Shown here in pieces: positions 1-9,686 of a stretch of 64,000 nucleotides of DNA (position 1 is its first letter; each line of letters starts with the position of its first letter). Location of the stretch: assembly GCF_963667735.1 (NCBI RefSeq), contig NZ_OY763919.1:2543539-2607538 (forward strand). The letters run 5' to 3'. Source of the stretch: an uncultured Methanoregula sp. (GTDB taxonomy: Archaea > Halobacteriota > Methanomicrobia > Methanomicrobiales > Methanospirillaceae). Made by a program: the position numbers and the translations under genes. The notes beneath the pieces are model-generated. The model saw nothing but the letters and a program-made list of their open reading frames with translations. It did not search any database and was not told the DNA's origin.

Positions 1-2462
1 ACTTTCTTTACCACAACTTCAAGACCCCCAATGGATTCTCCCTGGATTGTCTGGAGTTCCAGTTCAACCAGCTTTGCGCTCATCCGCTCGATATCTTTCT
101 TCTGCTCTTTCCATTCCGTAAAGAACCGGGTGACCGTTGCCGGAAGATTATCGTGCTGGACGGAGAGGGTATCGGCTGAGGCCGAGAGGATCTGTTCGAG
201 GTGCTGCATGTAGAAGATCGCAGAGATGCCTGCAGCAAATTCGATCCGCTCGATGCCATCCTGAATGTGCTCGACGCGGATGATCTTGATCATCCCGACT
301 TCCCCGGTGCTCCGGCAGTGGGTGCCGGCACAGGCCTCGATATCGCCGGCTACTTTGACAATGCGGATATCCCGTCCCGGCGGGACACCTCCCTGGTAAA
401 GGGAGAAGCCGTACTTCTGTTCGGCTTTGGTCCGGTCTTCTATCGATATATCGACCGGCTGGTTGGCCATGATCATCCGGTTTGCGGCAACTTCGATCCG
501 GTGGAGTTCGTCAGCCGTGATGTGCTTGAAATGCCGGATGTCCACGCGGGAACTCTCGCTGCCTTTCTGGGCGCCGGCCTGGTGGATGTGTGCCCCGAGC
601 ACTTCCTTTGTTGCATGGAGGAGGATATGGGTTCCGGTGTGGTGGCGCATCAGCGACCAGCGGCGCTCCTCGTCCACCATTCCCTTGACCCGGTCGCCCC
701 GGCCGAGCATCCCGCCCGAGACATGGTGGAGGACAACTTCACCAACCTTGATGACGCCGTCCACCCGCACCATGCTCTCGGTGGAGACGAGCGTCCCGGT
801 ATCGGCCGGCTGCCCGCCGCCTTCCGGATAGAAGAGGGTCTGGTCGAGCACCGCGTAGTTGTCGAAGAAGTCGATGACAACCGCCTCGAACTCGATGGTC
901 GAGGGCTGCTCGTAATAGAGTTTCTTGGTCGGGGGCAGTCCCTGGACCCGGGTTGTATACTTACCGGCTGTATCCACTTCCGCCTCTTTCTTCGATTCCG
1001 AGTGCTGGTCGGCAACGATCGAGTAGAAGTTGTCCGGCAGATCGACAACCGCACCCTCCTTGATGGCAATGTCCTTTACCATCTCGGGCTGGATGCCGTG
1101 GGAGTCGTAGAGCGTTATGATCTCGGAGAGAGGCACGCGCTGGCTCTTTGCCTTGTAGGTTTTTGCAATCTTCTGGACAATCCTTGTGCCGCGTTCGAGC
1201 GTTGCCGCATACTTCTCGGTTTCGCGGTCCACGATCTCGCGGACAACGCCGAGGTCCTGCTCGAACTTGTTCATGCCGATGATCCGGGTCTGCTGCTCGA
1301 TGAAATCTGCAAGGGGTTCCTCGATCTTGAGCTCGTTCATCATCCGCAGGGTCCGGCGGATAACGAGACGGGCAAGATAGCCTTCGCGGACATTGGAGGG
1401 AACGATGCAGTCGCCGAGCATGTAGGCAAGGCATCGGGTGTGGTCTACCACCGCGTACACCTTCTCAACAGGAGTTATCATCTTGTCGAGCTTGTCGGGC
1501 GAGATCTCGATCGCCGCTGCGACTTTCTTGCGCAGGTTGAAGAGGTTGGTGCCCGAGATGTCCATGAGCCCGGCGTACTTGGCATTGAGGGCAAGGATTT
1601 TTGTGTACTCCTTGTTGTCAAGCATATGGTTGAGGCCGGCAGCGCTCATCACCTTGCTCACCATCTCCGGGAATACTGCGTCGTAGATGGTAGGGGAGCC
1701 TTTCGATGCCCAGACGAGACGTTCGAGTCCGTACCCGGTGTCGACAATCCGGAGCTTCATCGGGTAATACATCTCGCCCTTGAGATCATAACCGGGCTGG
1801 CCGGTGTTCTGCCGCCCCAGGCTCATGAAGACAAGGGTTGCGATCTCGAGTCCGCCAATCAGGACTTCCACGCTCGGCCCGGCGTTCCCGCCGCCAATCC
1901 ACGGGTTCTCCTTGTAAGTTACCCGCTGAGTGTCGCCGCCAATGGAGGCGATGAACTGGTCGCAGAGTTCAACAGTCCGGTCTTTCCAGTAGATCTCTTC
2001 GGTCGGGGTGTTGAAGGCATGGTGCGCCATCATCTCGAACGTTGTCAGGTGCCGGCCGGATTTTCCCACGGAGTCGAGGTCGTTGAGCCGGATGCACGGC
2101 TGGGAGATGGTGAGCGGGTTTGCCGGCGGGGGAACAACGCCGCTCGTGACAAACGGCTGGAAGTCGGCGATGGATGCGATCGTGAGGTAGATATCGTCCC
2201 GCCACCGGGCTGCAACCGGGTAGCGTTCGATCCTTGTGTGCCCCTCTTTCTCAAAAAAGGAGAGGTAGGCCTCCCGCATGGAGTCAAGGGTGTGCGGGCG
2301 GAAGATCGGGTCACCGATGAAGTTATAGGGTTCGCAGGGAGCATCGCCGCAGATCTCCCGGGAGGGATCGCGGGTCCAGAAGGCTGAACCGCAGGCCTTG
2401 CAGATCTTGCGGACAAAACCCTGGGTTTTGAAATAATCGAGCTGGTATTCCTCTTCGAGCAT
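1..2462 (-). CDS. alaS: Alanyl-tRNA synthetase, archaeal type (3' end outside window)
   Basis: Charges tRNA-Ala with alanine in the cytoplasm and edits mischarged Ser/Gly. About 820 codons are visible. The N-terminus begins MLEEEYQLDYF and carries the Cys-rich insert typical of archaeal AlaRS (KACGSAFW...ICGDAPC). The class II catalytic core follows. The editing domain has its HxxxH element (HHTGTHILLHA, near residue 604) and the CAGTHC zinc motif near residue 709. The reading frame is open at base 1, so the C-terminal C-Ala part lies outside the window. The ATG at 2462 is the first Met of the conserved N-terminus. The gene stands alone here, with a 246-base gap to the next gene, which is on the same strand. 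Identification is very secure; only the end is missing. Confidence 0.96.
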   Translation of the reverse strand, partial: MLEEEYQLDYFKTQGFVRKICKACGSAFWTRDPSREICGDAPCEPYNFIGDPIFRPHTLDSMREAYLSFFEKEGHTRIERYPVAARWRDDIYLTIASIADFQPFVTSGVVPPPANPLTISQPCIRLNDLDSVGKSGRHLTTFEMMAHHAFNTPTEEIYWKDRTVELCDQFIASIGGDTQRVTYKENPWIGGGNAGPSVEVLIGGLEIATLVFMSLGRQNTGQPGYDLKGEMYYPMKLRIVDTGYGLERLVWASKGSPTIYDAVFPEMVSKVMSAAGLNHMLDNKEYTKILALNAKYAGLMDISGTNLFNLRKKVAAAIEISPDKLDKMITPVEKVYAVVDHTRCLAYMLGDCIVPSNVREGYLARLVIRRTLRMMNELKIEEPLADFIEQQTRIIGMNKFEQDLGVVREIVDRETEKYAATLERGTRIVQKIAKTYKAKSQRVPLSEIITLYDSHGIQPEMVKDIAIKEGAVVDLPDNFYSIVADQHSESKKEAEVDTAGKYTTRVQGLPPTKKLYYEQPSTIEFEAVVIDFFDNYAVLDQTLFYPEGGGQPADTGTLVSTESMVRVDGVIKVGEVVLHHVSGGMLGRGDRVKGMVDEERRWSLMRHHTGTHILLHATKEVLGAHIHQAGAQKGSESSRVDIRHFKHITADELHRIEVAANRMIMANQPVDISIEDRTKAEQKYGFSLYQGGVPPGRDIRIVKVAGDIEACAGTHCRSTGEVGMIKIIRVEHIQDGIERIEFAAGISAIFYMQHLEQILSASADTLSVQHDNLPATVTRFFTEWKEQKKDIERMSAKLVELELQTIQGESIGGLEVVVKK

Positions 2463-2708
2463 TAATTACACGTCCATGTGGTTGAAGACACTGTATTCTG
2501 GAAAGACTGAAAATGGCAGGGGCCGTTCACCGTCTCCAGCGGACCGCATTGTTCCCGGATCAGATATCCGGGAGTTCCGCAGGACCGAAAGAGCGCATCG
2601 GGGAAACGGCATTTTTTTCATTCATCTACAAATTCGCCGGCAAAGGAAAAAGAATTTCCGATAACAACACGGTATAACGATAAGTCCTGCCGGCAACGGA
2701 ATGCTGCA

Positions 2709-4364
2709 TCAGTTCCCGGAAAACCGGAAGGAGCCTGCAGGCACCGTCATCTCGAACCGGGCACCCCTCCCGGGCTCCCCCGTCTCGGCAATGGTTATGC
2801 CGGTGATCGCAAGGATCTCCCGGGCAAGGAAGAGCCCAAGGCCGATATTTTTCCCGCTCTCCCGGTCAAAGATCCATTCTTTTTCAGAAACGGGAATCCC
2901 GCTGCCGTTGTCCTCGAACAGGATGGCAAGGTTCCCCCCATCCTGCCGGGCCGTCACCGTGATCGCGGTTACCGGGCCCCCGTGCCGCAGCGAGTGATCG
3001 ATCAGGTTGCAGAAGACTTTCCGGAGGAGAGGATCTGCGTAAACCTCAAGGCTTCCGGTCGCCACATGGACTGAGACCGGGCCAAGGTTCATGGAGGTCC
3101 GGCTGGCCCGGATCATATCGGCAACGCTGATCCAGTCAGGAGGCTGGACACCGATATCCTTGTAATCGCGCGTGAAGACAAGGAGGCCGGTGATAAGATC
3201 AGCAATCGTCTCCTCTTTCCGGAGAAGATCGGACAGGGTATCATTGACGGGCTGTTTTTTCATGTAACTGATATACCCGCGCAGGACCGTGAGTTTGTTC
3301 AGGATATCGTGGCGGGTGACACTTGTCAGCAGGGCCACCTGCTTGTTTGCCCGGCGCAGGGCTTCCTCCGCCATCTTCCGGTCCGTAATGTCCAGGATCG
3401 TTGCCGTAACCCCGGAATCCGGATCCTGGGGATCGAACGGGCTGAGGCTCATGATGACATCGATGACCATGCCATCCTTTCTCCGGATCCGGGTTTCCAG
3501 CATGCCGACACCCTTGCCTCCCATGGGCCGGTATAGTTCCCGGTGGATCCGGTCATATTCGGCCTCGTCCACGTACAGGATTTTTGTATTCTTGCCGGTG
3601 AGCTCCTGCTCCGAGTACCCCGTTATGCAGCAGAGCGAGTTGTTCACTTTTTTGAAAACACGGTCAACGAGCAGCCCGACACCAACGGGAGTTGCATCAA
3701 GCATGCTCCGGAGAACCGCATCGTTCTCGCGAAGCGCCTCTTCCGCCCGCTTGTGCTGCTCGACTTTGGTCTGCAGTTTTATGGTTCTTTCACGGATCCG
3801 CTCTTCCAGCTCGAACTGGTACCGTTTCATTTCTGAAATATCCTCAAAGATCATCCCGACCGCATGGGCACCGCCTTCGAAGACAAGGGGGATCAGTTTC
3901 ATCTTGAAGTACCGGTCATCCTCACCGGTCCCGAGATGGACTTCGGAAATGACTTCAGTCCCTTCGACGGCCTGCTCAAGAGAGGCCAGGATCCCGTCCG
4001 GCAGAAGCGGTGCCAGACCGGAATGTTCGATCTTCTTTCCTTTCAGCTCATCCTTGCTCTGGTGAAAAAATGAGAGGAAAGGTTCGTTTGTCTCCTGGAT
4101 GAACAGGTCCCGGTCCAAGATAAGGATCAGGTCGGATGAGAGGCTCAGCAGGTTGGTCAGGGGCAGCCGCTGGGAGAGATAGAAGATCTTTGCCCGGCCT
4201 AACTCGCGAAGTTCGGCCTGCCCCGATATCATCATCGAATTGAGATATTTGGCAGCGGTAGCCCGGTTCAGCGAGAGCTTTTTTGATACTTCCTCTATCG
4301 TCAGTCCCTTGGGATTCTCCTTGAGGAGGTTGCGTATCCGGTCCTGCTCAGTTTCCTTTTCCAT
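2709..4364 (-). CDS. Soluble PAS sensor histidine kinase with N-terminal winged-helix domain
   Basis: A predicted cytoplasmic 551-aa sensor kinase with no membrane segment. Residues 1-65 look like a winged-helix DNA-binding domain (TIEEVSKKLSLNRATAAKYL). Two PAS domains follow (about 70-185 and 218-340), joined by a coiled coil. The dimerisation helix has VTRHDILNK with phospho-acceptor His352. The ATPase domain has a G1 box (DNGSGI) and a G2 box (GLGLFLAREI). The N-box reads IDHS, so the usual Mg-binding Asn is His457, which may weaken ATP binding. The wHTH-PAS-kinase order suggests a one-protein sensor able to touch DNA, but this is inference. It is divergent from the chemoreceptor gene across 152 bases. 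No response regulator lies nearby, which is common for this archaeal kinase family. Confidence 0.9.
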   Translation of the reverse strand: MEKETEQDRIRNLLKENPKGLTIEEVSKKLSLNRATAAKYLNSMMISGQAELRELGRAKIFYLSQRLPLTNLLSLSSDLILILDRDLFIQETNEPFLSFFHQSKDELKGKKIEHSGLAPLLPDGILASLEQAVEGTEVISEVHLGTGEDDRYFKMKLIPLVFEGGAHAVGMIFEDISEMKRYQFELEERIRERTIKLQTKVEQHKRAEEALRENDAVLRSMLDATPVGVGLLVDRVFKKVNNSLCCITGYSEQELTGKNTKILYVDEAEYDRIHRELYRPMGGKGVGMLETRIRRKDGMVIDVIMSLSPFDPQDPDSGVTATILDITDRKMAEEALRRANKQVALLTSVTRHDILNKLTVLRGYISYMKKQPVNDTLSDLLRKEETIADLITGLLVFTRDYKDIGVQPPDWISVADMIRASRTSMNLGPVSVHVATGSLEVYADPLLRKVFCNLIDHSLRHGGPVTAITVTARQDGGNLAILFEDNGSGIPVSEKEWIFDRESGKNIGLGLFLAREILAITGITIAETGEPGRGARFEMTVPAGSFRFSGN

Positions 4365-4424
4365 AATTCCTCAATGTTCAATCAGATATTTGTCGGCTCA
4401 CAATATTTAGCATTGTTGGTTATT

Positions 4425-4471
4425 ATCAATAATAAATATCAATAATCGTCATTAAAAGAAATGTATAAATA
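4425..4471 (+). promoter_or_regulatory. Divergent promoter region with direct repeats and TATA box
   Basis: The AT-rich gap between the kinase and chemoreceptor genes holds two copies of ATCAATAAT (4425-4433 and 4438-4446, spaced 13 bases) and a TATA-like TATAAATA at 4464-4471, about 46-53 bases before the chemoreceptor ATG. The repeats could bind a regulator, perhaps the kinase's own winged helix; that last point is speculation. Confidence 0.45.
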
Positions 4472-4516
4472 CTATTTAGCGAAATGATGGTATAACACAA
4501 TAAAATGGTGTAAAAA

Positions 4517-5995
4517 ATGGTAGACATTAAGAGTTATGAAATGATATTTGAACAGACACCGCTTGCTCTGTTACTCATTGACCGGCAATACCGGAACATT
4601 CTGACCAACAAGGAATTCTCCCGGATGACCGGGGTCTCCCGGGACGTAATCCTCTCCATGAAACTGACCGATTTCAAGGACCGGGGGATTTTTAAATATC
4701 TGAAGGATTCGGGAGAGACTTTCGAGCAGGCAGTGGCAAGCAGGCGCACGGTTCACGGACAGTCCACCATGGAAACACCGGCCGGCAAAATAGAAGTGCT
4801 GCGGACCATCATCCCCCTGCTCGACGAGAAGGGAGAAGTCGAATACGTTTATATTTCCTATAACGATATCACGAAGATGACCAAGGTTCACGACTATATG
4901 GCACACGAAGTCGATGAGCTGGCCAGGATCTACGCAATCATGGCAAGCGGGGACCTGACGCCCCGGTACAAGCTCACCGACCCGGATGCGGACACCAAAG
5001 AGAATTACGATATCCTGGTAAAACTCCGGGATGCCGTCCGGGGCATCATTGTCAGCCTTGAAAACAATATTGCGGATGTCAACACGCGGATGCAGAACCT
5101 GACAACAACATCCGACAGTGCAACCCGCAGCGTGGAAGACGCTTCAAAAAGCGTGAACCAGATTGCAAAGAATGCCGGCGTTGTCTCCGACAATGCACAG
5201 AAAGCAACGAACGGGATCGAGCAGATGGCAAAAGCCATGCAGGACATGAGCGCGGCTGTTGAAGAGATCACGTCGAGCATGGAGAGCGTCTCGTCCCAGG
5301 CCAATAATGCCAACACGTCTGCAAAGACAGGCGCGGTACTTGCCGAGAATGTCAACAAAGACATGACAGAGATCACGAACTCGACGAACAATGTGTATGG
5401 CATTGTCAAGGACATCGAGAAACAGATGAACGATATCGGCAAGATCATCGTGCTCATCCGCGACCTTGCCAGCCAGACCAACCTGCTTGCCCTGAACGCT
5501 GCCATCGAAGCGGCCCGGGCCGGCGAACATGGAAGGGGCTTTGCAGTTGTCGCATCCGAAGTCAAATCCCTGGCCCAGGAGTCGCGCTCAAGTGCTGAAA
5601 AGATCGAGGACATGATCACCCAGCTCAATCTTGCAACCAAGAAGGCAACCGATGCCATGGAATTATCAAAAACCCTTGTCAGCAAAGGATTTTCCGAATC
5701 AGCCCAGGCTCTCGATGCGTTCAGGACAATCCAGAAAGCAGCGGAGACCGTGGCCAACAGCGCCTCCGAAGTTGCTGCAGCATCCGAGGAACAGGCCGCA
5801 ACCACAGAAGAGATCACGGCAAGTGTAGCCGAGGTTGCGCATCTCATCGAACAGACCGCAAAAGAGGCCGGCGATGCAGCTGCCGCAACGGAAGAGTCGG
5901 CTGCCGCAATCGACGAGATCGCCCGCATGGTCACCACCGTGAACGAAGTTGCGGTTGGTGCGATGGAAGCGAACCGGAAATTCAAGGTGGATTGA
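4517..5995 (+). CDS. Soluble PAS-domain methyl-accepting chemotaxis protein
   Basis: A 492-aa chemoreceptor-type signal transducer with no transmembrane segment, so it should sense a cytoplasmic signal. A PAS domain covers about residues 1-120. A HAMP-like stretch ([12 protein letters not shown]) follows, then a long coiled coil. The highly conserved hairpin tip is present ([34 protein letters not shown]). This tip binds CheW and CheA in the whole family. cheW follows after 17 bases, so the two form a signalling unit; no cheA is in the window. The start at 4517 follows a two-codon mini-frame (ATG GTG TAA) at 4505. Identification is secure; the ligand is unknown. Confidence 0.95.
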   Translation: MVDIKSYEMIFEQTPLALLLIDRQYRNILTNKEFSRMTGVSRDVILSMKLTDFKDRGIFKYLKDSGETFEQAVASRRTVHGQSTMETPAGKIEVLRTIIPLLDEKGEVEYVYISYNDITKMTKVHDYMAHEVDELARIYAIMASGDLTPRYKLTDPDADTKENYDILVKLRDAVRGIIVSLENNIADVNTRMQNLTTTSDSATRSVEDASKSVNQIAKNAGVVSDNAQKATNGIEQMAKAMQDMSAAVEEITSSMESVSSQANNANTSAKTGAVLAENVNKDMTEITNSTNNVYGIVKDIEKQMNDIGKIIVLIRDLASQTNLLALNAAIEAARAGEHGRGFAVVASEVKSLAQESRSSAEKIEDMITQLNLATKKATDAMELSKTLVSKGFSESAQALDAFRTIQKAAETVANSASEVAAASEEQAATTEEITASVAEVAHLIEQTAKEAGDAAAATEESAAAIDEIARMVTTVNEVAVGAMEANRKFKVD

Positions 5996-6012
5996 GGCTG
6001 GAGGTGTTGCCC

Positions 6013-6552
6013 ATGAGTGCCAAGGCAAGCGAACCGGTTGCAGCCATAAACAATCCCGCTGCCGCCCACAAGGAACAGGAACCGGCTTCGATCCAGGTTG
6101 TGGAGTTCGTTCTCGGGAATGAACATTTCGCCATCGACCTGTTCGATGTCAAGGAAGTGGTAGAGTATACCACGATCACAAAACTCCCCAATGTCCCGGC
6201 TCATGTCCGGGGGATCATCGATCTCCGGGGCGAGATCACGATGATCATCGACCTCAAGCACCGGCTGAATATCACTGAGGAGAGCACCAAATCGATCGAA
6301 GCTTCGAGAATAATTGTTCTCGATGACAAGATCGCCACATCAAAGATCGGTATTCTTGTCGATGACGTAACCTCAGTCTCGACATTTGAGGGAACCCAGG
6401 TGGATTACACATCAACGTCTATCAACCAGGACGACAGTGCCATCATCGGCATCATCAAACGCAAGGTAAAAATAAAGGATAAGGAGAAGAACGAACTGAT
6501 CATCTGGATCGGACTCCGGCAGCTCCTGACCGACGTCGAATCGCCGGCATGA
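6013..6552 (+). CDS. cheW: CheW chemotaxis adaptor protein
   Basis: CheW couples chemoreceptors to the CheA kinase. The protein is 179 aa, with a short Ala/Pro-rich N-terminal tail before the CheW domain (VVEFVLGNEHFAIDLFDVKE, NVPAHVRGIIDLRGE). Start choice: the ATG at 6013 has a Shine-Dalgarno GGAGGTG about 6 bases upstream, better than an in-frame TTG at 5992 that overlaps the previous stop. It lies 17 bases behind the chemoreceptor gene and is probably co-transcribed. A T-rich tract follows the stop (about 6608). The family match is clear; the partner is inferred from adjacency. Confidence 0.93.
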   Translation: MSAKASEPVAAINNPAAAHKEQEPASIQVVEFVLGNEHFAIDLFDVKEVVEYTTITKLPNVPAHVRGIIDLRGEITMIIDLKHRLNITEESTKSIEASRIIVLDDKIATSKIGILVDDVTSVSTFEGTQVDYTSTSINQDDSAIIGIIKRKVKIKDKEKNELIIWIGLRQLLTDVESPA

Positions 6553-6660
6553 AGTGCACGTCTCCAAAAACGCGGATATCTGGTCGGAACAAACAATACC
6601 CGCATTCCCTTTTTTAAAAACTACACGCGTTCAGATGCCGGTAAGGCAGACCGTTTGATG

Positions 6661-6999
6661 CTATTGCGGTCTTTGTTTGCCAGGATCGTTGAACTCATCC
6701 AGATACCAGGAATCGATGGTTTCGTAAACACCGGTTGCCCGGGCAATCCGCACGGCAAGGAGATGCGAGCAGGGCCGGCCACGGTACAGGAAATCACCGC
6801 AGGTACAGAAATCCTCGTCAACGATATACGGATCGGACCTCCCGTCGACGACAAAAAAGTCATGGTATTTTTTTACCTTTTTTGCATCGAGAATTGCGAG
6901 GGCCTTCTTTCCCCGTGAACCGTACTCCTGTTCGATTTCCTGTCGCAGGGCACAATCCAGATCTTTTCTGCCGGCAAGGCGTTCAAAGAGATCGCTCAT
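6661..6999 (-). CDS. SWIM zinc-finger domain protein
   Basis: A 112-aa protein whose centre carries a SWIM-type zinc motif, CxC-x9-CxH (Cys65, Cys67, Cys77, His79). Outside the motif nothing identifies an enzyme. SWIM proteins act in protein-DNA or protein-protein contacts in many settings, so the role here is open. Its ATG overlaps the stop of the upstream Nif3-like gene (ATGA), which means translational coupling and one operon. The SWIM finger is complete. Confidence 0.82.
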   Translation of the reverse strand: MSDLFERLAGRKDLDCALRQEIEQEYGSRGKKALAILDAKKVKKYHDFFVVDGRSDPYIVDEDFCTCGDFLYRGRPCSHLLAVRIARATGVYETIDSWYLDEFNDPGKQRPQ

Positions 7000-7703
7000 G
7001 AGATAACAGAAATGACCGGCGGATCAGCGATAAATTTCCAGCCGCTGTTCCGGGCCAGGCGCTCCATGGCCGGGGCCTCCAGGGCATAATGCGTGGCTTC
7101 GATGCAGGGGATGGGGGCGGAGCGGTACACCGAGTGTTTCAGTTCCGCGGACAGGAATGCATCCGCACCCAGGGCTTGTGCTTCTCTCATGAAGGGGAGA
7201 TCAAAACCGCTCCCGCCCACAAGAGCAAGACGCCGGGGGCTTTTGATCTTCCCCCAGACCCGGACCGGCCCTCCTATGCGGCGGGCGATCTCTTCGACCG
7301 AGAGGGCACAGTCACCGGTCAGTCCAAGGGTCATGGGTTCGGTATTGGTGAGGGAGAGGAGATCTGAAAGACAGTCATTCACGCCACACGACGCCCGGTC
7401 GAAATTCGTATGCATGACATAGATATTCAGGTTGTTCGAGAGTACATCGCGCATCAGGGACGATGTTGCACCGGTCAGCGAGGTTATGGGAGTCCAGAGC
7501 GGGGTGTGGTGGACCACCAGCATATCAGCACGGGCAGTTATTGCTTTTTTTACTACAGCCGGAGTGGCGTCAAGAGCGCAGCAGATTGTTTTAAGAATAT
7601 TTCTTCCTTCCACGACAAGGCCGATTTTTCCTGCATCAAAATCCTCGGCAAGCTCGGGCGGGGCCAGGCGCTCCATATCCACAATGAAGGTTCGCACATC
7701 CAT
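6996..7703 (-). CDS. Nif3-like dinuclear metal centre protein
   Basis: A 235-aa member of the NIF3/YbgI family, single-domain form. Family metal ligands are visible: the His-His pair in MLVVHHTPLW, the Asp in MHTNFD, and the His and Glu in ATHYALEAPAME near the C-terminus. Members are annotated as GTP cyclohydrolase type 2 in some bacteria, but the activity is not settled for archaeal ones. It is the first gene of a two-gene operon with the SWIM protein (4-base overlap) and is divergent from the homocysteine operon. The family is secure, the reaction uncertain. Confidence 0.85.
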   Translation of the reverse strand: MDVRTFIVDMERLAPPELAEDFDAGKIGLVVEGRNILKTICCALDATPAVVKKAITARADMLVVHHTPLWTPITSLTGATSSLMRDVLSNNLNIYVMHTNFDRASCGVNDCLSDLLSLTNTEPMTLGLTGDCALSVEEIARRIGGPVRVWGKIKSPRRLALVGGSGFDLPFMREAQALGADAFLSAELKHSVYRSAPIPCIEATHYALEAPAMERLARNSGWKFIADPPVISVIS

Positions 7704-7764
7704 ACAGGATCATGGTTGTCCGGGGATAAAATCACATTTATTATCGCAGGTAATAGCAAACACT

Positions 7765-7773
7765 TTTAATATT
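7765..7773 (+). promoter_or_regulatory. TATA box of the homocysteine operon, probable leaderless start
   Basis: TTTAATATT at 7765-7773 is centred about 26 bases before the ATG at 7795, and no Shine-Dalgarno sequence precedes that ATG. With the usual archaeal TATA spacing, transcription would start at or next to the start codon. Confidence 0.45.
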
Positions 7774-7794
7774 CATAAAAACGTATTTCTGGAT

Positions 7795-9303
7795 ATGCAC
7801 AAGTCCATCGAGCAGATCAATGAACGCATCAGGGACGGCAGCGCCCGGGTGGTAACCGCTGAGGAGATGCCAGCGATCGTTGCCGAACTGGGTGAGAAAG
7901 GGGCGTTAAAGGAAGTGGATGTTGTTACAACCGGCACATTCGGCGCCATGTGTTCGTCCGGCGTGTTCCTCAACTTCGGCCATGCCGAACCTCCCATCCG
8001 TATGGAGCGGATCTGGCTCAATAATGTCGAGGCCTATGGTGGACTTGCAGCCGTCGACACCTATATCGGGGCAACCCAGCAGTCCGATACCCTTGAAGAG
8101 GAGTACGGCGGAGCGCATGTCATCGAAGACCTGGTTGCAGGAAAAAGCGTGGAGCTCCGGGCAAGCTCGCGGGGAACCGATTGTTACCCGAGAAGGACGA
8201 TCACGACCGATCTCGAACTCCAGAACCTGAACCAGGCGATCATGTGCAACCCGAGGAATGCTTACCAGCGCTACAATGCCGCCACCAATACAACAGACCG
8301 GGTTCTCCACACCTACATGGGGATGCTGCTTCCCGGCTCCGGCAATATTACCTATTCCGGTGCAGGTGTCCTCAACCCGCTCTCCAATGATCCAAAACTC
8401 AGGCTCATCGGCAGCGGGGTTCCCATCTTCCTCTGCGGAGCGCCGGGCATGGTTGTCGGGGAAGGTACCCAGCATTCCCCGGCCGGGGGCTTTGGGACCC
8501 TGATGGTTACAGGAGATCTCAAGCAGATGTCCCAGGACTACCTGCGGGCGGCAACCATGACCGGCTATGGCGTCACCCTTTACGTTGGTCTCGGCATCCC
8601 CCTGCCGGTACTGGATCTCGAAGTTGTCCGGGCAACCGCGGTCCGGGACGAGGACATCAGCGTTGACATTCTGGATTATGGTGCACCGAGCCGGTCCCGC
8701 CCGGTCATAAGGAAAGCAACCTATGCTGAACTCCGTTCAGGATCTGTGGAGATCAATGGCGAAGAGATCCGGACCTCCTCGCTCTCCAGCTTCCGGAAAG
8801 CCCGACAGGTAGCTGCAGAGCTCAAAGGCTGGGTCGAGAAGGGAACCCTGCAGTTGTCCCTGCCCACGCGGCCAATCGATCCGAAAAAATCCTCACGGCC
8901 CATGCACCAGACCACCAAAGGTCCCCGGGTGCTCGACATCATGGACAAGAGCGTGATAACGATCGGGGAATCCGAAGAGATCCGCACGGCAGCAAAAAAA
9001 CTTCTCAAGGGTGAGACCAACCACCTGCCGGTGGTCAACAGCAACGGGGTCCTTGTCGGGATCATCACCACTTTCGATGTCTCAAAAGCTGTTGCAAATC
9101 CCGGTAAAGCACATCTCGTGAAAGATATCATGAAGACAAAAGTTATCACAACTTCTGCCGATGAGGCTGTGGATATCGCGGTCCAGAAACTGGAGCAGTA
9201 CAATATCAGCGCCCTGCCGGTAGTTGATGCAGATCACCGGGTGATTGCCATCCTCACGGCCATGAATCTGGGCAAGCTCTTTGGCGGGAGGTGGCTGAAA
9301 TGA
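7795..9303 (+). CDS. Homocysteine biosynthesis protein, DUF39 plus two CBS domains (aspartate semialdehyde sulfurtransferase)
   Basis: A 502-aa enzyme of the DUF39/COG1900 family. In Methanosarcina this family, with a NIL-ferredoxin partner, makes homocysteine from aspartate semialdehyde and sulfide. The DUF39 part spans about residues 1-365 and keeps the two Cys known to matter in the family (Cys53 in GAMCSSG, Cys130 in GTDCYPRR). Two CBS domains (about 380-500) could bind an adenosyl ligand for feedback control; that is inference. The ATG at 7795 is chosen over longer frames because it fits the leaderless promoter and the family start. The stop overlaps the next ATG, giving a tight three-gene operon with the ferredoxin and the UPF0280 protein. 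Confidence 0.92.
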   Translation: MHKSIEQINERIRDGSARVVTAEEMPAIVAELGEKGALKEVDVVTTGTFGAMCSSGVFLNFGHAEPPIRMERIWLNNVEAYGGLAAVDTYIGATQQSDTLEEEYGGAHVIEDLVAGKSVELRASSRGTDCYPRRTITTDLELQNLNQAIMCNPRNAYQRYNAATNTTDRVLHTYMGMLLPGSGNITYSGAGVLNPLSNDPKLRLIGSGVPIFLCGAPGMVVGEGTQHSPAGGFGTLMVTGDLKQMSQDYLRAATMTGYGVTLYVGLGIPLPVLDLEVVRATAVRDEDISVDILDYGAPSRSRPVIRKATYAELRSGSVEINGEEIRTSSLSSFRKARQVAAELKGWVEKGTLQLSLPTRPIDPKKSSRPMHQTTKGPRVLDIMDKSVITIGESEEIRTAAKKLLKGETNHLPVVNSNGVLVGIITTFDVSKAVANPGKAHLVKDIMKTKVITTSADEAVDIAVQKLEQYNISALPVVDADHRVIAILTAMNLGKLFGGRWLK

Positions 9304-9686
9304 AGCTCCTCGTCACTTTTTCCCGGGGCAAAGGCCGTAGGCCGATCATCGCTCAGGTTGTCCGCGATACTGGCGTCCTCATCAATGTCGAGCGGGCAGT
9401 CATCGACTCTTCCGAAGGGGAAGCGCTCATCGATGTCCCGGATGACCAGTGCAAGCTTGTCCGGGATACCATGTCGGATCTCGGGGCACATGTCCGGATT
9501 CTCGAGCATGGCATCAACCACAACGAGAGCGAGTGCGTGGATTGTGGGGCCTGCATCAGCATCTGCCCGCGGGAAGTCTTCTCGTTCGATCCAGAATGGA
9601 AACTGAAGATCGATGAAGAGCGGTGCATCCTCTGCGGCAAATGCGTTGAGGCCTGCCCGCACCGGGCGCTTACCCTGCCATTATGA
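9300..9686 (+). CDS. NIL-domain ferredoxin, iron-sulfur subunit for homocysteine synthesis
   Basis: A 128-aa electron carrier with a NIL domain (about 1-70) followed by two 4Fe-4S motifs (CVDCGACISICP and CILCGKCVEACP). Family work pairs this protein with the DUF39 enzyme, where it probably delivers electrons or handles sulfur. Start choice: the ATG at 9300 is preceded by GGAGG at 9287-9291 and overlaps the upstream stop. An in-frame GTG at 9291 is less likely because it lies within the Shine-Dalgarno region. Its own stop overlaps the next ATG. Confidence 0.93.
   Translation: MKLLVTFSRGKGRRPIIAQVVRDTGVLINVERAVIDSSEGEALIDVPDDQCKLVRDTMSDLGAHVRILEHGINHNESECVDCGACISICPREVFSFDPEWKLKIDEERCILCGKCVEACPHRALTLPL

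Noticed and set aside
201..2387. 728-codon plus-strand open frame opposite alaS
   Set aside because: It is the antisense shadow of the alanyl-tRNA synthetase, whose minus-strand translation is unmistakable.
5005..6261. 418-codon minus-strand frame across the chemoreceptor and cheW
   Set aside because: Low-complexity Ala/Ser translation caused by the repetitive coding strand; the plus strand carries clear chemoreceptor and CheW motifs.
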